Source: Clytia hemisphaerica (Eukaryota; Cnidaria; Hydrozoa; Leptothecata; Clytiidae). From it: 64,000 bases of DNA. How positions within the stretch are numbered: the first letter of the stretch is position 1; each line of letters starts with the position of its first letter. Shown one piece after another: positions 13,601 to 26,668 of the stretch. The position numbers and the translations under genes were made by a program. Where the stretch lies: the NCBI GenBank assembly GCA_902728285.1, contig CACVBU010000276.1:372001-436000 (forward strand), given 5' to 3'. A model generated the notes under the pieces. It was not told the origin of the DNA and did not search any database. It saw only the letters and a program-made list of their open reading frames with translations.

Positions 13601-16600
13601 ATGGTCAAGATGTTAAGAATTGTGTTGTTTTTGATTGGATGTTTTGGGCTTGGATCATGCTTACCTCCTAATAATGGTAAGATACTAATAACGACATTTC
13701 ATTTGTTAATATTTCGTTTATGAAATACTTTAAAACTTACAAATTCAGCCGAAATATTTCAAGTAATAAACAAAATCCACTGGAATTATGACAACAATAA
13801 TTCATACCTTAATACTGTCTTGAATAAATTTATAGAAAAAAAGCTTCAAGGGAACAACACTATGATCGATGAATATAATAATTGTATTTTGCTAAGCTAG
13901 ATCGTAGCATTGTCCACAGACAATATTAATCTTGGACTTCTTCTTTATTTTTCAAACAGCATCATTAGAATTTGTTGCCAAAGATTGGGCTCCTCCTTGG
14001 CCATACCCTTTCCCTCGACCTCCAAATCTGCCGTCTCGGAAGATGGTTTTCAAAGGTGTTCGGTTTACAGTCGATTGTACGACAAACGATCCCGATGCCG
14101 TCGTCCAACTGTTCGAACGAGTGAAAAACGAAAATTCTAAGAATTCTGAAATCGAGAAAGGAGGTCGGATCCAAAAGGTATCTTTTATTTGAAGTTAGAT
14201 TTGTTAAATTACCTTATCGACCCTTTTAAAGCCGACCCTTATTATGCCATGAACCCAAAAATAACGCCAATAAGTGCCGGTGTAAAAATGGCCAATTAAG
14301 GTGACAAGGAGTCTTTGGAAAGATACAAGAAAGCCTATGTCTCTGAACTAGATGAATATGTTGAGATCTTATTTGACTGGTTTAGCAAATGGGGCTTAGT
14401 GGTTAATATGGACAAAACTAAACATATAAATTTTGGTACCAGTAAAATGTCAATCTGGGTCAGAAATGTTAGACTCAAAAAGGATAATAAAATAAAATTC
14501 CTAGGTTTACAACTTGACAAACAATTAAATCTCATCACACACATTTCTGATAAAATTAATAAATCATACCACATATTAAACTTTCTTAGAACCCTTAAAA
14601 ACCAATACCAAATGTCAAAAAATAAATTATTAATGCTATATAAAAGTCTATTAAGATCAAGACTGGAATACTCGCATATTTGTTTATTAAGTATCTCCAA
14701 AGCCCAAATGTATAGAATGGAGAAAATCCAAAATCAAGCACTGAGAATTATATTAGGGAGACCTAGGAGAACGAGAATAGCAGACCTTTATCAGGAATCA
14801 AAAGTGTCATCAATAGAAAACAGATTAAAAGCACTTGCAAAAAACTGGCTAACCAAAAGTGTTGGAGTTCTCCACCACCCTCTAATGTAAACAACTTCAT
14901 GACTAGACAAAACCCTGAAAAGCCAACACTATTTGAAAGATTAACTTCTTTATAAAAATCAACTCTCTTAGAAATATATATATCCTTTTCTTCTTATCTC
15001 ATATACTCTCTTTTATTCTCTTTTACTTTTTCCTTTTCTTGTATTTATAACCATATACAAAAAATTTAATCTTTTATCTTATACAAAATATTTATTACTT
15101 TCAACATAATCTTGAGCAACTCAATGTTACTCTTGATTTTTATTATACACCTTAATATGCAATTTCAAGCACTCACTTTTATTACGTTATTACGTTTTAG
15201 TAATACCTTATAAGTCATAGAGACACAACTTTTCTCCACCAAAAACATTTTATATGTACTTATTGTACATCGTTACGTTTTAGTAAACATTTTAACCCAT
15301 TAAGTTAATATTATAAACATTATATATGTATGATATACATACCTTTCTTTTCTTTTATTAAATAAATCTATCATAAAGTCCATGCATCTTCTCGACCACT
15401 AATAAATTAAAACTAATATTCTTCTAAAATCCTCTTAATCCTTACTTAAAATTAAATTAAATCCTTACTTAAAATTAAATTAAATCTCATACTATCTCCA
15501 TGTCTTTTCCACTGTATATTAAATTTTTAAATTATTAAATTAAATTTTAATCAGTAATTCCACAAGTTCAGTAGGCTGGATACAGAAACTTAAGTAAAAT
15601 AACTAAAATCCCCAATGGGTAAAGGTAGTTAAAGGAACTACAACACCCCTAAACACCAACGTCACAGATCGATAGGTGACAAGGAGTCTTTGTTTTGAAG
15701 AAATAATGCAGTAGTATCTGTAAAATTAACGAAAAAGAAGTGTAATTCAAAGTCTAGATCATCTTATGACGTTCTTGTTTCGTTCTGTTTCTCTCTATAT
15801 CACCTGTATCTAACCTCAAGAATACATTGAGACATGTTTATTGAACTTAACAGACTTTCCATCTCATAGGAACTCGTAACAAATACACTACTAATTTCAT
15901 ATTTTTTAAGGTAAACCAAACTTTTGTTATCGATCCAGTGGAGAGTATAGACATCAGAGATTATGAATGTATCGCTGAAGATGCCCGTGGTCAAGAAAAG
16001 ATCTTGAAATTAGGTTTTCTGAACGTTAACAGACGTAAGCCATTGCATTATATCATTCTACAGTCCAGTCTCCATATTTGGAACCTCGATTGAACGCTAA
16101 CGATTTTCTGCCCCTCTTGACGAGAAAACTAGCCTATACTTGCCTCTCAATAAATACTCGAATACGGTAATTACTAATTTTCAATCGCATACCAGTTATG
16201 GAGTCTCAACTGTGATGGGGCTCGGAATTCTTTGTCGCTTTAAAATTATTATATATCTGTTAATCTCGATCAGCGGATTGATATACGTACATGGGAATGA
16301 TAATTTTGTAAAAGAATACCGCTTAAATTGGAATAAGTTTAATTGAAAAAGCCCCGTTGACAAGGGCCGTTTTTGAGTTTGGTACTAGTTCTTAGACTTA
16401 ATTTCATAACTCCTTCATCTACAATGTTATTGGACCAGCTATGGATAGGGTGTTTAGGATGTTTAAATTATGTTTCTTTTTAGTTAGCGTACTTGACCCA
16501 ATCGAACTCTACCCAAGGGAAAATCCAACCTTCATACATGAAGATGAGAAAAAGGCTATCAATTGTTCATCAGAAGGCCACCCTGGATCTCAGGAAAAAG

Positions 16601-19600
16601 ACTTGATTTTAAGCTGGTATCGTCTAGTTAACGGGAAAGAAGTCAAAATAACGGATGGTGTTATACATCGTGATTACACGGACAACAACCGCGGTGGTAC
16701 TCTCGACTATGCAGATTTGGTGTTCACAAAGTTCAGTAAAAATGATGAAGGTGTCTACATTTGTAAAAGAATCTTGGATAAACATGTGAAAGCAAAAAAT
16801 GTCACCTTAAAGCTAATCAGTAAGTTGAGTTGAATCTGTCTAAATTCACTTTTCACAATTTTAAAGCTGATTGTTAGATTTTTATTTGGTCATTTTTGTA
16901 CAGTACATATAACTCACAACTGATTGCTATTCGAAAATTATGTGAGATAAGCATACCTCGAAGATCAAGTTTAGGTTACAGAAAAATCAACCTTCTTAGA
17001 GTGTCCTAAATTAAGCTCCTCCTGTATAGGTTCTTGATAACGAAAGAAAAATTATCCAAAGCTTGTCAATAAAGTGTGAAAAATCCTCTGTAAGGCTAAG
17101 GGATGGATTTTTTATTTACTTTTTGATTTAATCTATTTGTAGCCAAGTAGGCCTGATAGTCAAATTTATGTATGTTTCTTTTCTATAGCACCTTATAAAC
17201 CAAAAGTTGCACTACCACAACTTCCAAGCGGCAAGCTTTCTCGGCCAACTGGTTACCGTGCAACGGTAGTGTGTGAGTTGTTTGGTTCTCCTCCTCCCTC
17301 CGTCAAGAAATGGATGAAAGGGAGTACCGTCATTGAAGATTGCTCTCCTTATACTGCCAGTGATTGTATACTCAGTATCGGTGCAACACAACATTCCAAA
17401 GATAGTGGCGATTATTATTGTGTCGGTGAAAATAAAATGGGTGAAACGAAAGTGAAATTAGACTTGCAGATCACAGGTATAATTGTTTTTATTTGTAAAA
17501 TTTCCAGTCCTTTACCTTCTATGCTTTTCAGACTCTCGCAGGGGATACTATAATTATCTTGAACGGTTGATAAAGTTGGTATGGGGAATATGCTTTCAAA
17601 AGAGCTTATATTCAACGTGGATAGGAAAGGAATCTTTGACTTTTAGACAGTCCTTCGATTGTTTTCACGGGGTCCACCACCAACCGGCTCGGCTTTCTAA
17701 GAAGTGAACGGGAATTTTGGGAGGAGGGGAGGGACTGACACCTTAGATCACTTTATAGTCACTCCTTTTACCTGGCTTTATTTACGTTATTTATGTAAGT
17801 AAGTATTAAAAACCTGGGAACGAGGTTGGTTTTAAAATTATTTTTATTTAATTTTTGCAACAGAGAAAGTTGAACTTGACAAGCCTACCACTACAATAGC
17901 TGTGATATATGAAGAAGATAGAGAGCTTGTGTGTAATGTGGCAAAGGCGAACCCACCACCTACCATTGTGTGGGAATACCAAATTGACACCTGTGAAAAG
18001 GCCGATGATAATTGTGTACCATTAGACAATGAATGGAAACGAGTAACTGAGGTAAGAAAGATGCTGTATATACTGTGGAATTGAAAAACAACAATTATAA
18101 GGCTTTCATCCCTCCTCGACAGTGAAACCTTTTCAATTTGAATTTTCCTTTGGCGCTTTGGAGCTTTGAAGCTTTGTTTCTCAAATAATGACTACGCCTT
18201 AGACTATAGCATAGGCTGTTTAATTTTCCATCCTTGTGCCGTCAACAAAAATGGTTCCTGTCTATCTGCTTTGTTTAGTTCATTTCATAGTCGAAATGAA
18301 TCATGGGTAATCAAGACTGGTTGCGCCCTAGTAACGACTGCCGATTGGCTAGACGCAAAAATCTTCAAAAAATTTCAAAACTTTGGACCAATAGTAACTC
18401 GTCATTAGCGCGCGTGGTCCTGATTACCCATTACGCTTAGCGACTGTGAAATGGCCTATATTACTGTATTCGAAGGCTCGTTGAACTATTGTATGGAAAA
18501 TGAAAATAATGAAAAATTTATTTGTGGATCTTACAGTTCCCGAATTTAAAACACAAAGAAGTCTAATTTATTCGTGCTTTATTCTCTCCAGCAAACTCCA
18601 GAATCGGATAAACCGACCATGAAAAGTAAAATCATTTCTAAGGCCACACAGAAGAACCATTTCTTTCGGTGTGTAGCCACAAACAAAGTGGCCAGTGTCC
18701 AGTTAAATCAGTTCGAAACGGCCAGTGATACTTATAATTTCAAAGTCATTCGGACAGGTAAAAACCCGTTATAATTGTTTCCTTTTATTTATAAGGGGTT
18801 GAATTAATAAAGAAATTGTTTCCAACGCACCAACGCGTTAATTCTATGTTTATATATAGACTGCATTAATGTCTACTTTCACACTCGTCGTTTGATATTA
18901 TCTGATTCTTCAGAATTCTAAATCTGAGTTACCAGAAAGTTTCTCAAGTTAGAACATTTCAGTCAGAAAATTTTGAACTGCTAAGTCGACCACCTTATCG
19001 AAACCCAGACTAACTTGAAGAGCCTCTACACAGGAAATTTTAATCATCAATTGACCACGTGGCAATTTTCTGGTTTTGCCTTCAAACCTTTTTTGCTGAT
19101 ACATAGCGTTAAAACATCGTCTATCTAACGTTCCCAACAACCAAACGTTAGAAAAAACGCTTTTTGCTATCGCTTTGTTAACTTCCTCTTTCGTCCCTCC
19201 TTTACAGAGAGATCGAAAGTACAGTTCGTATTTCTTGCCGAATCAACAGCCATCAACGAAAACGATAAAATCAATATCTCATGCATCGTCGACATGACTA
19301 AGTACAAGAAACCCCGAATTTCCAAACTCGGGGATAATCGGTTACTGACAGTAACTCAAACGTCTGGGGCTAACAATATTGATACGTTTACTTATTGGAA
19401 ACCGATTTCCGAGTTAACCGATTCGGGTTCGTACATTTGTGAAGCGGAAAATCAGAGAGGGACGAATAGCAACAGTCAAACATTGGAAATTAACATTGAA
19501 CGTAAGTTCTTATATTACCTAGTCCATTTTAAATGGTAGTTTTGCTCAAATGATGTCGATCAAGAATGATTTAAGTTGATTCGAATGCACTGTATCTACA

Positions 19601-22600
19601 GTAGTTGTCATCTGGATCTCATTGGGTAGAACTCCTCAGGAATTGAAAGATTCTGTTCTCATGTTTGTTCGGGTAATCATTAGAAACTTTTATCAATAGT
19701 GTAATATTTTTTTTCGAAATCGATAATAATAATTCATGTTTCATAAACAAAAGAATTTATGATAGATTTTAAACTGAGGTAATGAATTTCAGGTTAATTT
19801 CAGACGAACGTCTCATACTTTTGCTCCATTTACTTAATACAGCGTTGGTTAAGGCCGAAATCACCGATTTTGAAGACATGTCCGTCTCACAGAACGACAG
19901 GAAAAACTTGCGTATCTTTTGTAATGCTACCGGAAACCCCGCGCCAGTGATCACCTGGACGAAAGACGGAAAACTATTGGATGATTTGACTGTTATTAAT
20001 GGGATCAACCAATGCAGGACTCTAAAAAAAGGAATCTATATACGCAAAAAGAAGCGCTCTTTGGTTATTTGCAATTTGAATTTTAAGGACCACGGTGGAA
20101 CGTATGAGTGCCGTGCAAAAAATGCACTAGCTGATGTTAAAGAATCCTTGGAATTGCTTGTTTATGGTATGGTATTTTAATTCTCAATCAGGAAATGAGT
20201 CAATCAGTGCCACAGTTCCAGAATCCACATCTCAAAATGTTAAGCTTTAAAAAAAGATCTTTTCTGCTTTCTATATTGTTTTTTGTAAAGTTAGTCATTA
20301 ATTTTGTATCCACAAATTACTCAGCATCGAGTCAACTTAAATCAATTGTAATTTTGTATACAAAGTTACTCAGCATGACCTGTATAAACTATACCTTTTC
20401 TTCTACAGCGAAACCAGTCATCAGGGACCTTCCCGCAGAACGCACTTTTGGTGTCGGTGATGGAGATTCGATCTTTTGTACCAGTGTTGCAAACCCACCG
20501 GCAAACGTCACCTGGGAACGCGTCACTGACAACTCAACTGTACAAATAGGTTTCACTGCTGTTGAAAAAGTACCTTTAGATTTTGCCAAAGTTTCGAAAG
20601 ACGATGCTGGGCCGTACCGTTGTACTGCTACGAACGAGTTTGGAACGGTGTCGGAAATGGTGGACGTTATCGTTAAAGGAACCACTGGTAAGGGTCTTTG
20701 TCTTCGTGTCAAAGTCGTTCAAAAGATACGACTAAGGGATAGAGTACAAAGTCGATCGATAAAATAATTGGGAACCGAAAAGTCTTTAAGACCTTAAGTT
20801 CTGGGGCAACTTAAAACAAATTTAATCAAAATGAAACATAGACAACTTGCAGTTAAATTGATAAACTTTGTTTCAAGTGGCCAACCCGCCTCAAAGAAAT
20901 CTCAATAATTACCAATAAATTGTCACCGTCACCAACTACAATGAAAAGTTTCATAAGTTTTCCTGTGGTTAATTTTTTGAAACATTTTTGTTTCAGAAAC
21001 TGATTTGTATATGTTTTCTTTCCGTCATTTGAGGTGGGGCCACTAGCAATTTTTTTTCAATAAATTGTAACACTTTCGTGTTTCAGTTTTCAAATGTTTC
21101 TATTTGATGAAAAATGCTCCAAGTGCAGCCCTTCAGACCTTAACGTCAAAGATGTTCAGGCAGACACTGAAAATCTGTAAAATATTTTTTTACAAATAGC
21201 GCCTTTTTGTCTAACCAAGGTCTTTAGCTCAACAATAATTTCACATTACAGGAGGACTTCTGGGAAGTGACCAGAAGAGCACAATCATTGGAATCGTGGT
21301 TGCATTTGTACTTCTCTTAATCATCATCATCATCTTTGTCTGCTGGTACCGACGTCATTTAAAAGCCAAATACGCCAAATACCTTGAACCAAACGAAACT
21401 TTCATTGTATGTCTTTATTCTGTAAAAGTGTTACTTTGACGAGAAAGTTTTTCTGGAATGATTTATCCTTTTTAGTTTCAAATAAAGTAAATGTCTAGGT
21501 CCACTTTGAGACTATACTCGTTAAATGACCAAAGTCAAAATATCTTTCTTTATGGAAAACATTTCAGTGTCTCATAAACACCACTTTTTATGTTGAGTAG
21601 GACGAGAGTAGTCAACGATATCATTATCAAGGACTTACCATTAAGTGCCAACACCTATATATGTGCGCATTGACCTCAGTTTGATAGAGAACTACTAACT
21701 ACTATCTCACTTCAGTCCTCAGTTTAGTAGTTCTCTATCAAACTGAGGTCACTGCGCACATATAAACGTGTTGGCACTTACGAGAGTAGTAATTTACGTT
21801 ATTTTTCTAATATGTTAGCTCGATCCAGACCGTACCTTATTTGATCAAAGTAACGATCTTCCTTACGATATGTCATGGGAGTTTCCAAGGGAACGAGTCA
21901 CCTTCATCAAAACACTTGGATCCGGTGCGTTTGGTCAAGTTTGGTTGGCTGAAGCTGAAGGCCTACACAGTATGTCATTTTGAAATTTTCTCTGACCCTC
22001 CCCCACCAAAGAGTAAAATCCATTTTTGGTAAAATCCATTTTTGCCCTCGATTTTCTGCAACTCGTTTTTTTAATTTTCAACTCTCGCTTTTGATTTGCA
22101 ACTCAGACAGTACTTAACCCGACGTTTGCGACGACGGAAGCTATGTAGTTTAATCCTCATTATTATGAGATACATTAAGTTATGGTCAAGTTTGAAAATA
22201 TTTTAGCCAAAAGATACAAATTAAAAAATAGCTTTGTCCGGTCTTCTTCCCTCGACTGTCTACTTTTGTTGACCTAGGCCTAAAGACCTGGTTTATATAG
22301 AAACCCTCGTCATTTTCATATCTCCAATCAAAAGTTTCCACCTCAATTCAATGTAGGTTTCAAGCCAAGAGAGAACACGCCTGACGCACGACGACGAAGA
22401 AAGTCCATACAGAAAGGACGAAATCGTTACCATTCAATGTCTTTTCGTTATAAGAAACAAACGCAAAATTTTGAGATGAGTTTAGAGAAGATGATGGTCG
22501 CTGTCAAAACTTTGAAAGGTACAAACTTTTATTTTATTTGGTCTGGATACTGTATACCTCTAAACCTAGAGTGTTGTTTCGCACTGTGACTCAGAACAAC

Positions 22601-25032
22601 ATATTTTTCTGATGAAGTACCAAAAAAAGGAGCAAAAAAATCACTTCTATGTAAAAGTGATGTTGGCTCCTAGCAAGGTAGGAGATCTTTTTTCTGAGTA
22701 CTTTTGTAGGGATAGCTATAACTGACTATGTAATCTGACTTGATTCGCTCTTCCGAACTCATTTTTCGCCAACCAATCTATTTCTCACAGATGGTGCAGC
22801 TGAAAGCGAGTATAAAGACTTAGCATCTGAACTCAAAATCTTGATCCATCTTGGTGAACACAAGAACATCGTTAACTTGTTGGGAGCTTGTACAACGGGT
22901 GGAAAGCTCTGTGTCATCCTTGAGTGTTGTCCTCACGGTAGTTTGTTGAACTTCTTACGATCAAAACGTGATGTTTTCAAACCAGCCTGGGCCAAACATG
23001 AGGTTGATATGGAAAAGGAATGCAGTTATATTGATTTAGCGATGACTGCATGGCAAGTCTCCAAAGGAATGGATTTCTTACAAACTAAAAAGGTGCATGG
23101 TTTTGAATTTTTAAAGCAAGATCCTTTTGACTTCTGATCCTTTTTGAAACTTTTATGGCTCGTTTTATTCCCTTGTAAAACTAGTTGTAAGATTTGGTAC
23201 TTATGTGGGCCGGACTGTCACCTAAAGCAATTAGCGAAGCAAGAGGTGGTTTCGCTACGCTGGCCGATTTTCTTCAATGATTCGAACTCCCAAGCTTCTG
23301 ACCAAGTCAAGCATACTACACAACCAATGCCCCCTTTTAATTTTACAAGAATCTTACATATAATTTCATTTTTTCATACAGTTAATTCATAGAGATTTAG
23401 CAGCTCGCAACGTTCTTGTTGGTGATGACTACATTATGAAGATTGCTGATTTCGGTCTGGCTCGAGACATTTATGCTGATGAATTTTACCTCAAAAACAC
23501 GACAGGTCTACTACCAATCAAATGGATGGCTCCTGAATCCATCTTCGATAGAGTTTATACAACTTCAAGTGATGTGTGAGTCACGTGATTCAATTATAAC
23601 TAATCTATAAAGCGAAGAACTCTAATAATGATTACATTTAAGTCAATGCTCTTACTCAACTCGACTGACATTCTTTAAAGTTTCCTGTGGCAACTGTCAT
23701 CAATTTAATAACCCAGCTAAAAGAAAAAAATAGTTTTAAAGAATTGAAAAGCTTTTTTGTCGATTGATCTTCAGTAGTTTTGAACACAGAATTTCATCCC
23801 TATTTCTTCCATTTAGATGGTCTTATGGTATTTTATTATGGGAAATCTTCACACTGGGCGGATCACCTTACCCTGGTCTACCTACAGAAAATTTACGCGA
23901 TTATCTTGAATCTGGTAGACGTATGGAGTGTCCGGAGCATTGTCCGAAAGACATTTATGAAATCATGTTAGATTGTTGGGCAAAGAGTCCCTATGAAAGA
24001 CCATTGTTCGCTCAAATTACCGAACGATTGAATAATTGTATGAAACAAAATATATCAACTGGGGTAGGTTTGAGTTTTTTTGATTTACTTTCAAAAATCT
24101 GAAGTAAGGTTGAGGTGGCAAGTAATGATAACTTGTCTGAATTCTGTTCTTCAAATCATCAACGATTGTTCTGTTTTTCCGATTCTGTCCTACTTCAGGT
24201 TTCCTAAATTTTGATAAATGAATAATTATGTGTTAATTCTATATTACAGCAAATAAGCAACGTTTAACTATAATTTTCAAGATTTAGGGTGTGTAGCTCT
24301 AAAGAGGTTTGCACAAAACGGAGAAAAAAGAAAATTGTGGAAACCACTACTGCTAGCTTTAAACTTTACTGCGTTTAAACTAACAATTCCATTTTAAACA
24401 TTTTCATTTAGGACGCACCACAGAACTACTTAGATTTCACTGACGCTCAAGACAACTACTTACAACCAGAGAAAGCAGCCAATCAACCACCACCTGAATA
24501 TCTTCAAGCATCTGCTGGTGATGACAATCTCAAAGATGACGCCGATAGACCTCTACTCGCCAAAGGGTAAGTTTCCTTTTTTTGTATTCGACATTTGTTT
24601 GTGTTAGAAATTTACGTCGGGGGAAAAGACGGGGTAACCAAACTTTCGGAAGTAACCAAAAATGGCAAATTATCCCCCTCAACTAAATTTTAATACTGAT
24701 AATTTGTTTTTAAATTATCGTATACGATACGTTAAAATTCGAACCTTGTTGTGCCCTGCAAAAGAACCCCACGACAAAATAGATACAGTATGACACTAGG
24801 CTTAATCATCAGTTTCAAGATACAGGCCAACCTATAAGTTTCTTGATGATGTCTAACTATCTCTAAAATATATACATTTTTCCTCTTTTTCAGTGGTAAC
24901 GACTACCTGGAAGATGACTTCGCCAACCACCCTCCACCGCCCCCACCACCCGATAACGATTACCCTGAGGATAGATACGTTTCTTCGGATCAACACTATA
25001 AAGTACCCAAGTCGAATGCTGAACGTGTATAA
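13601..25032 (+). CDS. RTK-B: VEGFR/PDGFR-like receptor tyrosine kinase, 7 Ig domains
   Basis: Paralogue of RTK-A, 1265 aa predicted. Exons: 13601-13676, 13960-14177, 15911-16034, 16484-16819, 17189-17476, 17864-18051, 18592-18757, 19208-19501, 19843-20166, 20409-20687, 21252-21406, 21819-21969, 22357-22518, 22791-23092, 23382-23575, 23817-24063, 24412-24566, 24894-25032. Phases close throughout. Exon 1 is a signal peptide (start [14 protein letters not shown]). Ig1 is split over exons 2-3 by an intron carrying a LINE fragment. Exon 4 is Ig2, exon 5 Ig3, exons 6-7 Ig4, exon 8 Ig5, exon 9 Ig6, exon 10 Ig7. Exon 11 is the membrane helix, 12-16 the kinase, 17-18 the tail. The exon 7 region also reads through the Ig4 second half with the canonical cysteine FFRC. 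Growth-factor receptor role is inferred from family. Confidence 0.9.
14318..15673 (+). mobile_element. 5'-truncated non-LTR retrotransposon (LINE) in RTK-B intron 2
   Basis: An open frame at 14315-14890 encodes the C-terminal part of a non-LTR reverse transcriptase of the Jockey/CR1-like type: the end of the palm ([23 protein letters not shown]) and the thumb ([30 protein letters not shown]). A long AT-rich 3' tail follows. The insert is flanked by a perfect 19-bp duplication, AGGTGACAAGGAGTCTTTG, at 14299-14317 and 15674-15692. This shows a target-primed insertion, truncated at the 5' end, in sense orientation with the host gene. No poly(A) tail is visible at the 3' end. The catalytic FADD-type motif lies in the missing part, so the copy is dead. 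Confidence 0.88.
18281..18456. mobile_element. Small inverted-repeat element (MITE family 1), copy in RTK-B intron 6
   Basis: About 176 bp with imperfect terminal inverted repeats: the left end reads CATTTCATAGTCGAAATG and the right end CGACTGTGAAATGGCC in opposite orientation. A second copy with the same interior (TTGCGCCC, GGACCAATAGTAA, ATTAGCGCGC) lies at 26518-26668. No coding capacity. Confidence 0.65.
21602..21790. mobile_element. Hairpin MITE in RTK-B intron 11
   Basis: A long inverted repeat: TAAGTGCCAACAC with the following AC-rich arm at 21642 pairs with the arm ending GTGTTGGCACTTA at 21780. The arms also share TGACCTCAGTTTGATAGAG. The copy of ACGAGAGTAGT at 21602-21612 recurs at 21780-21790, which would fit a target duplication or incidental repeat. 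Non-coding; the transcript could form a stable hairpin. Confidence 0.7.
21819..24063 (+). other. RTK-B tyrosine kinase domain exons
   Basis: Complete kinase: GSGAFG glycine loop, VAVK lysine preceded by a basic insert encoded by exon 22357-22518, HRDLAARN catalytic loop, DFG, activation loop DIYADEFY (both tyrosines kept, Lys changed to Ala relative to RTK-A), WMAPES and [12 protein letters not shown]. The catalytic loop begins LIHRD where RTK-A and RTK-C have CVHRD. No key residue is missing. Confidence 0.92.
24412..25032 (+). other. RTK-B cytoplasmic tail, proline-rich
   Basis: Two exons. The tail has several possible tyrosine docking sites (NYLDF, NYLQP, EYLQA, DYLED, HYKVP), a PPPEY motif that fits the WW-domain consensus PPxY, and a run of seven prolines that could bind SH3 domains. 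It lacks the YxxM sites of RTK-A. Motif functions are inferred from consensus only. Confidence 0.7.
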
Positions 25033-25784
25033 CAGTATGGTTGAATAGGAGATTTTTGAATGTTGAATGGGAAAGCTTGTTAAGAGGAGGGTGTCCCCTT
25101 GATCCCAATATTCAATTGGAAGAGTTCATTCAAATTATTATAGGACCTGGAAAACAACCGTGACCATCTATAATGAAATCTGGAATTGTCCACAATCGAG
25201 CAGAAAATGGTTTTGGCTGCGTAATATCTACCAAATCTATTCTTCGAATTTGTAAAGATTTGTCGTTACCAGACAATACATTTGGTTTTTACAATGAATA
25301 TCAAGATTAATGCTGCATTTGCTCACCCTGACTCAAAAAGGAGTAAAGATTATGATCAATTTTACCGTTGGCAAAAGGCATGACTTATTTTACCAGATGA
25401 TATAATTGAACGATTTGTCGTGACAAATGACACAAGCAAGAAACTTTCTAGTTCTATTTTCAAATTCAAATTGACCTAAGGTCAATCACTTTTTCTTAGA
25501 GCTTTATTCTATTTAGTTTTAGAGTATAATATGTATGTTAACTATGTAACAGAGCATTTTTTCAAACACTGGCATTCTTGTAGAATTTTCGATGGTGTCT
25601 CCAATTTTCCGTTTTGGAAAAAGGCCTTTTATTTTTTATCCATATGGCACTTAATGGGGAAATCTTTACCAAACCTTTTTTGTGGAGCTAATCATTTTTG
25701 CACAAGTGCAGTTTTGATTTTGATTTTTAACCAAATTTTACTGCTCAAAGATCAATGATTTGATTTTGTCTCGTCTTAAATAAA
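25033..25784 (+). other. RTK-B 3' UTR with polyadenylation signal
   Basis: Non-coding sequence after the stop codon. An AATAAA signal lies at 25779-25784. Frames inside it look unselected. Confidence 0.55.
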
Positions 25785-26241
25785 ATTGGATCATATATTA
25801 TAGTCTGCATTGAAGAACATATTAGCATATTAACCTTGATAAAATATTATTATGTACAATACAAAATACATACATAGATTTATTTACTTCAAGATAAGCA
25901 ATATTCATCATATTATGGACTGTACAGAATTTTTCATTTCGTGCTTTATTTTGATTTTGAGTTTTATAATTTGTTATACTATATTTCTTTAATCCTAACT
26001 TTTCTAGTCACTTAAAAGACTGAAAAGTAAAATTTGTTAAAATTTATTACTAACTTTTGGAAATTTATTATTTATCTTATGCTATCTATATCTAAAATAT
26101 TGTTTTATCTAGATAATTATTATCCATATTTTCAATTAGCAGGAGCAGAATAAATCATTTGTGGACGCTTTATGACTTATTGTAAAGTTCAACAAGACTT
26201 TCAAATTTTTAAAGACTTGAAACAGTACGAGGCTTAAATTT

Positions 26242-26427
26242 GGTTTAAACCACAGATTCCTGTAAAGCCTGAAGGTTAGATGGCGTGCTTTAAGCTCTAT
26301 ACCAACCAAAAATTCTATTGTAATGTCACGGGACCTAGACAGGATTTCCTACCTAACTACGGCACACTTTTCTGCCAAAGCACTCCATCTAGTCCTTCGG
26401 GTTTTACAAAAATCTGTGGTTTAAACC
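26242..26427. mobile_element. MITE with ~50-bp inverted repeats
   Basis: The left end GGTTTAAACCACAGATT and the right end AATCTGTGGTTTAAACC are exact inverted copies. The similarity continues inward (CTGTAAAGCCTGAAGG against CCTTCGGGTTTTACA). About 186 bp, non-coding. Confidence 0.75.
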
Positions 26428-26517
26428 TCAGAACAATTTAACAACACAATTAGCCACAGCTTTCTAAAAAAACTAAAAGATCATTTTTGATTTACGGTAA
26501 ATAAACAAAAGTCTATA

Positions 26518-26668
26518 GGCCATTTCACAGTCGAAATGGATCATGGTTAATCAGGACTGATTGCGCCCCGATAACGGTTTCCCATTGGTTAGGCGCAAAA
26601 GTCTTCAAAATTTTTCAAAACATTGGACCAATAGTAAGTCGCTATTAGCGCGCAATGGTCCTGAACCA
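26518..26668. mobile_element. MITE family 1, second copy (3'-incomplete)
   Basis: Same family as 18281-18456: starts GGCCATTTCACAGTCGAAATG, continues with TTGCGCCCCGATAACGG and GGACCAATAGTAAGTCG, and breaks off shortly after TTAGCGCGCAATGGTCCTG. The right inverted repeat is missing. Confidence 0.6.

Noticed and set aside
14315..14890. Host gene reading of the 191-codon frame in RTK-B intron 2
   Set aside because: It is the thumb region of a LINE reverse transcriptase bounded by a 19-bp target duplication.
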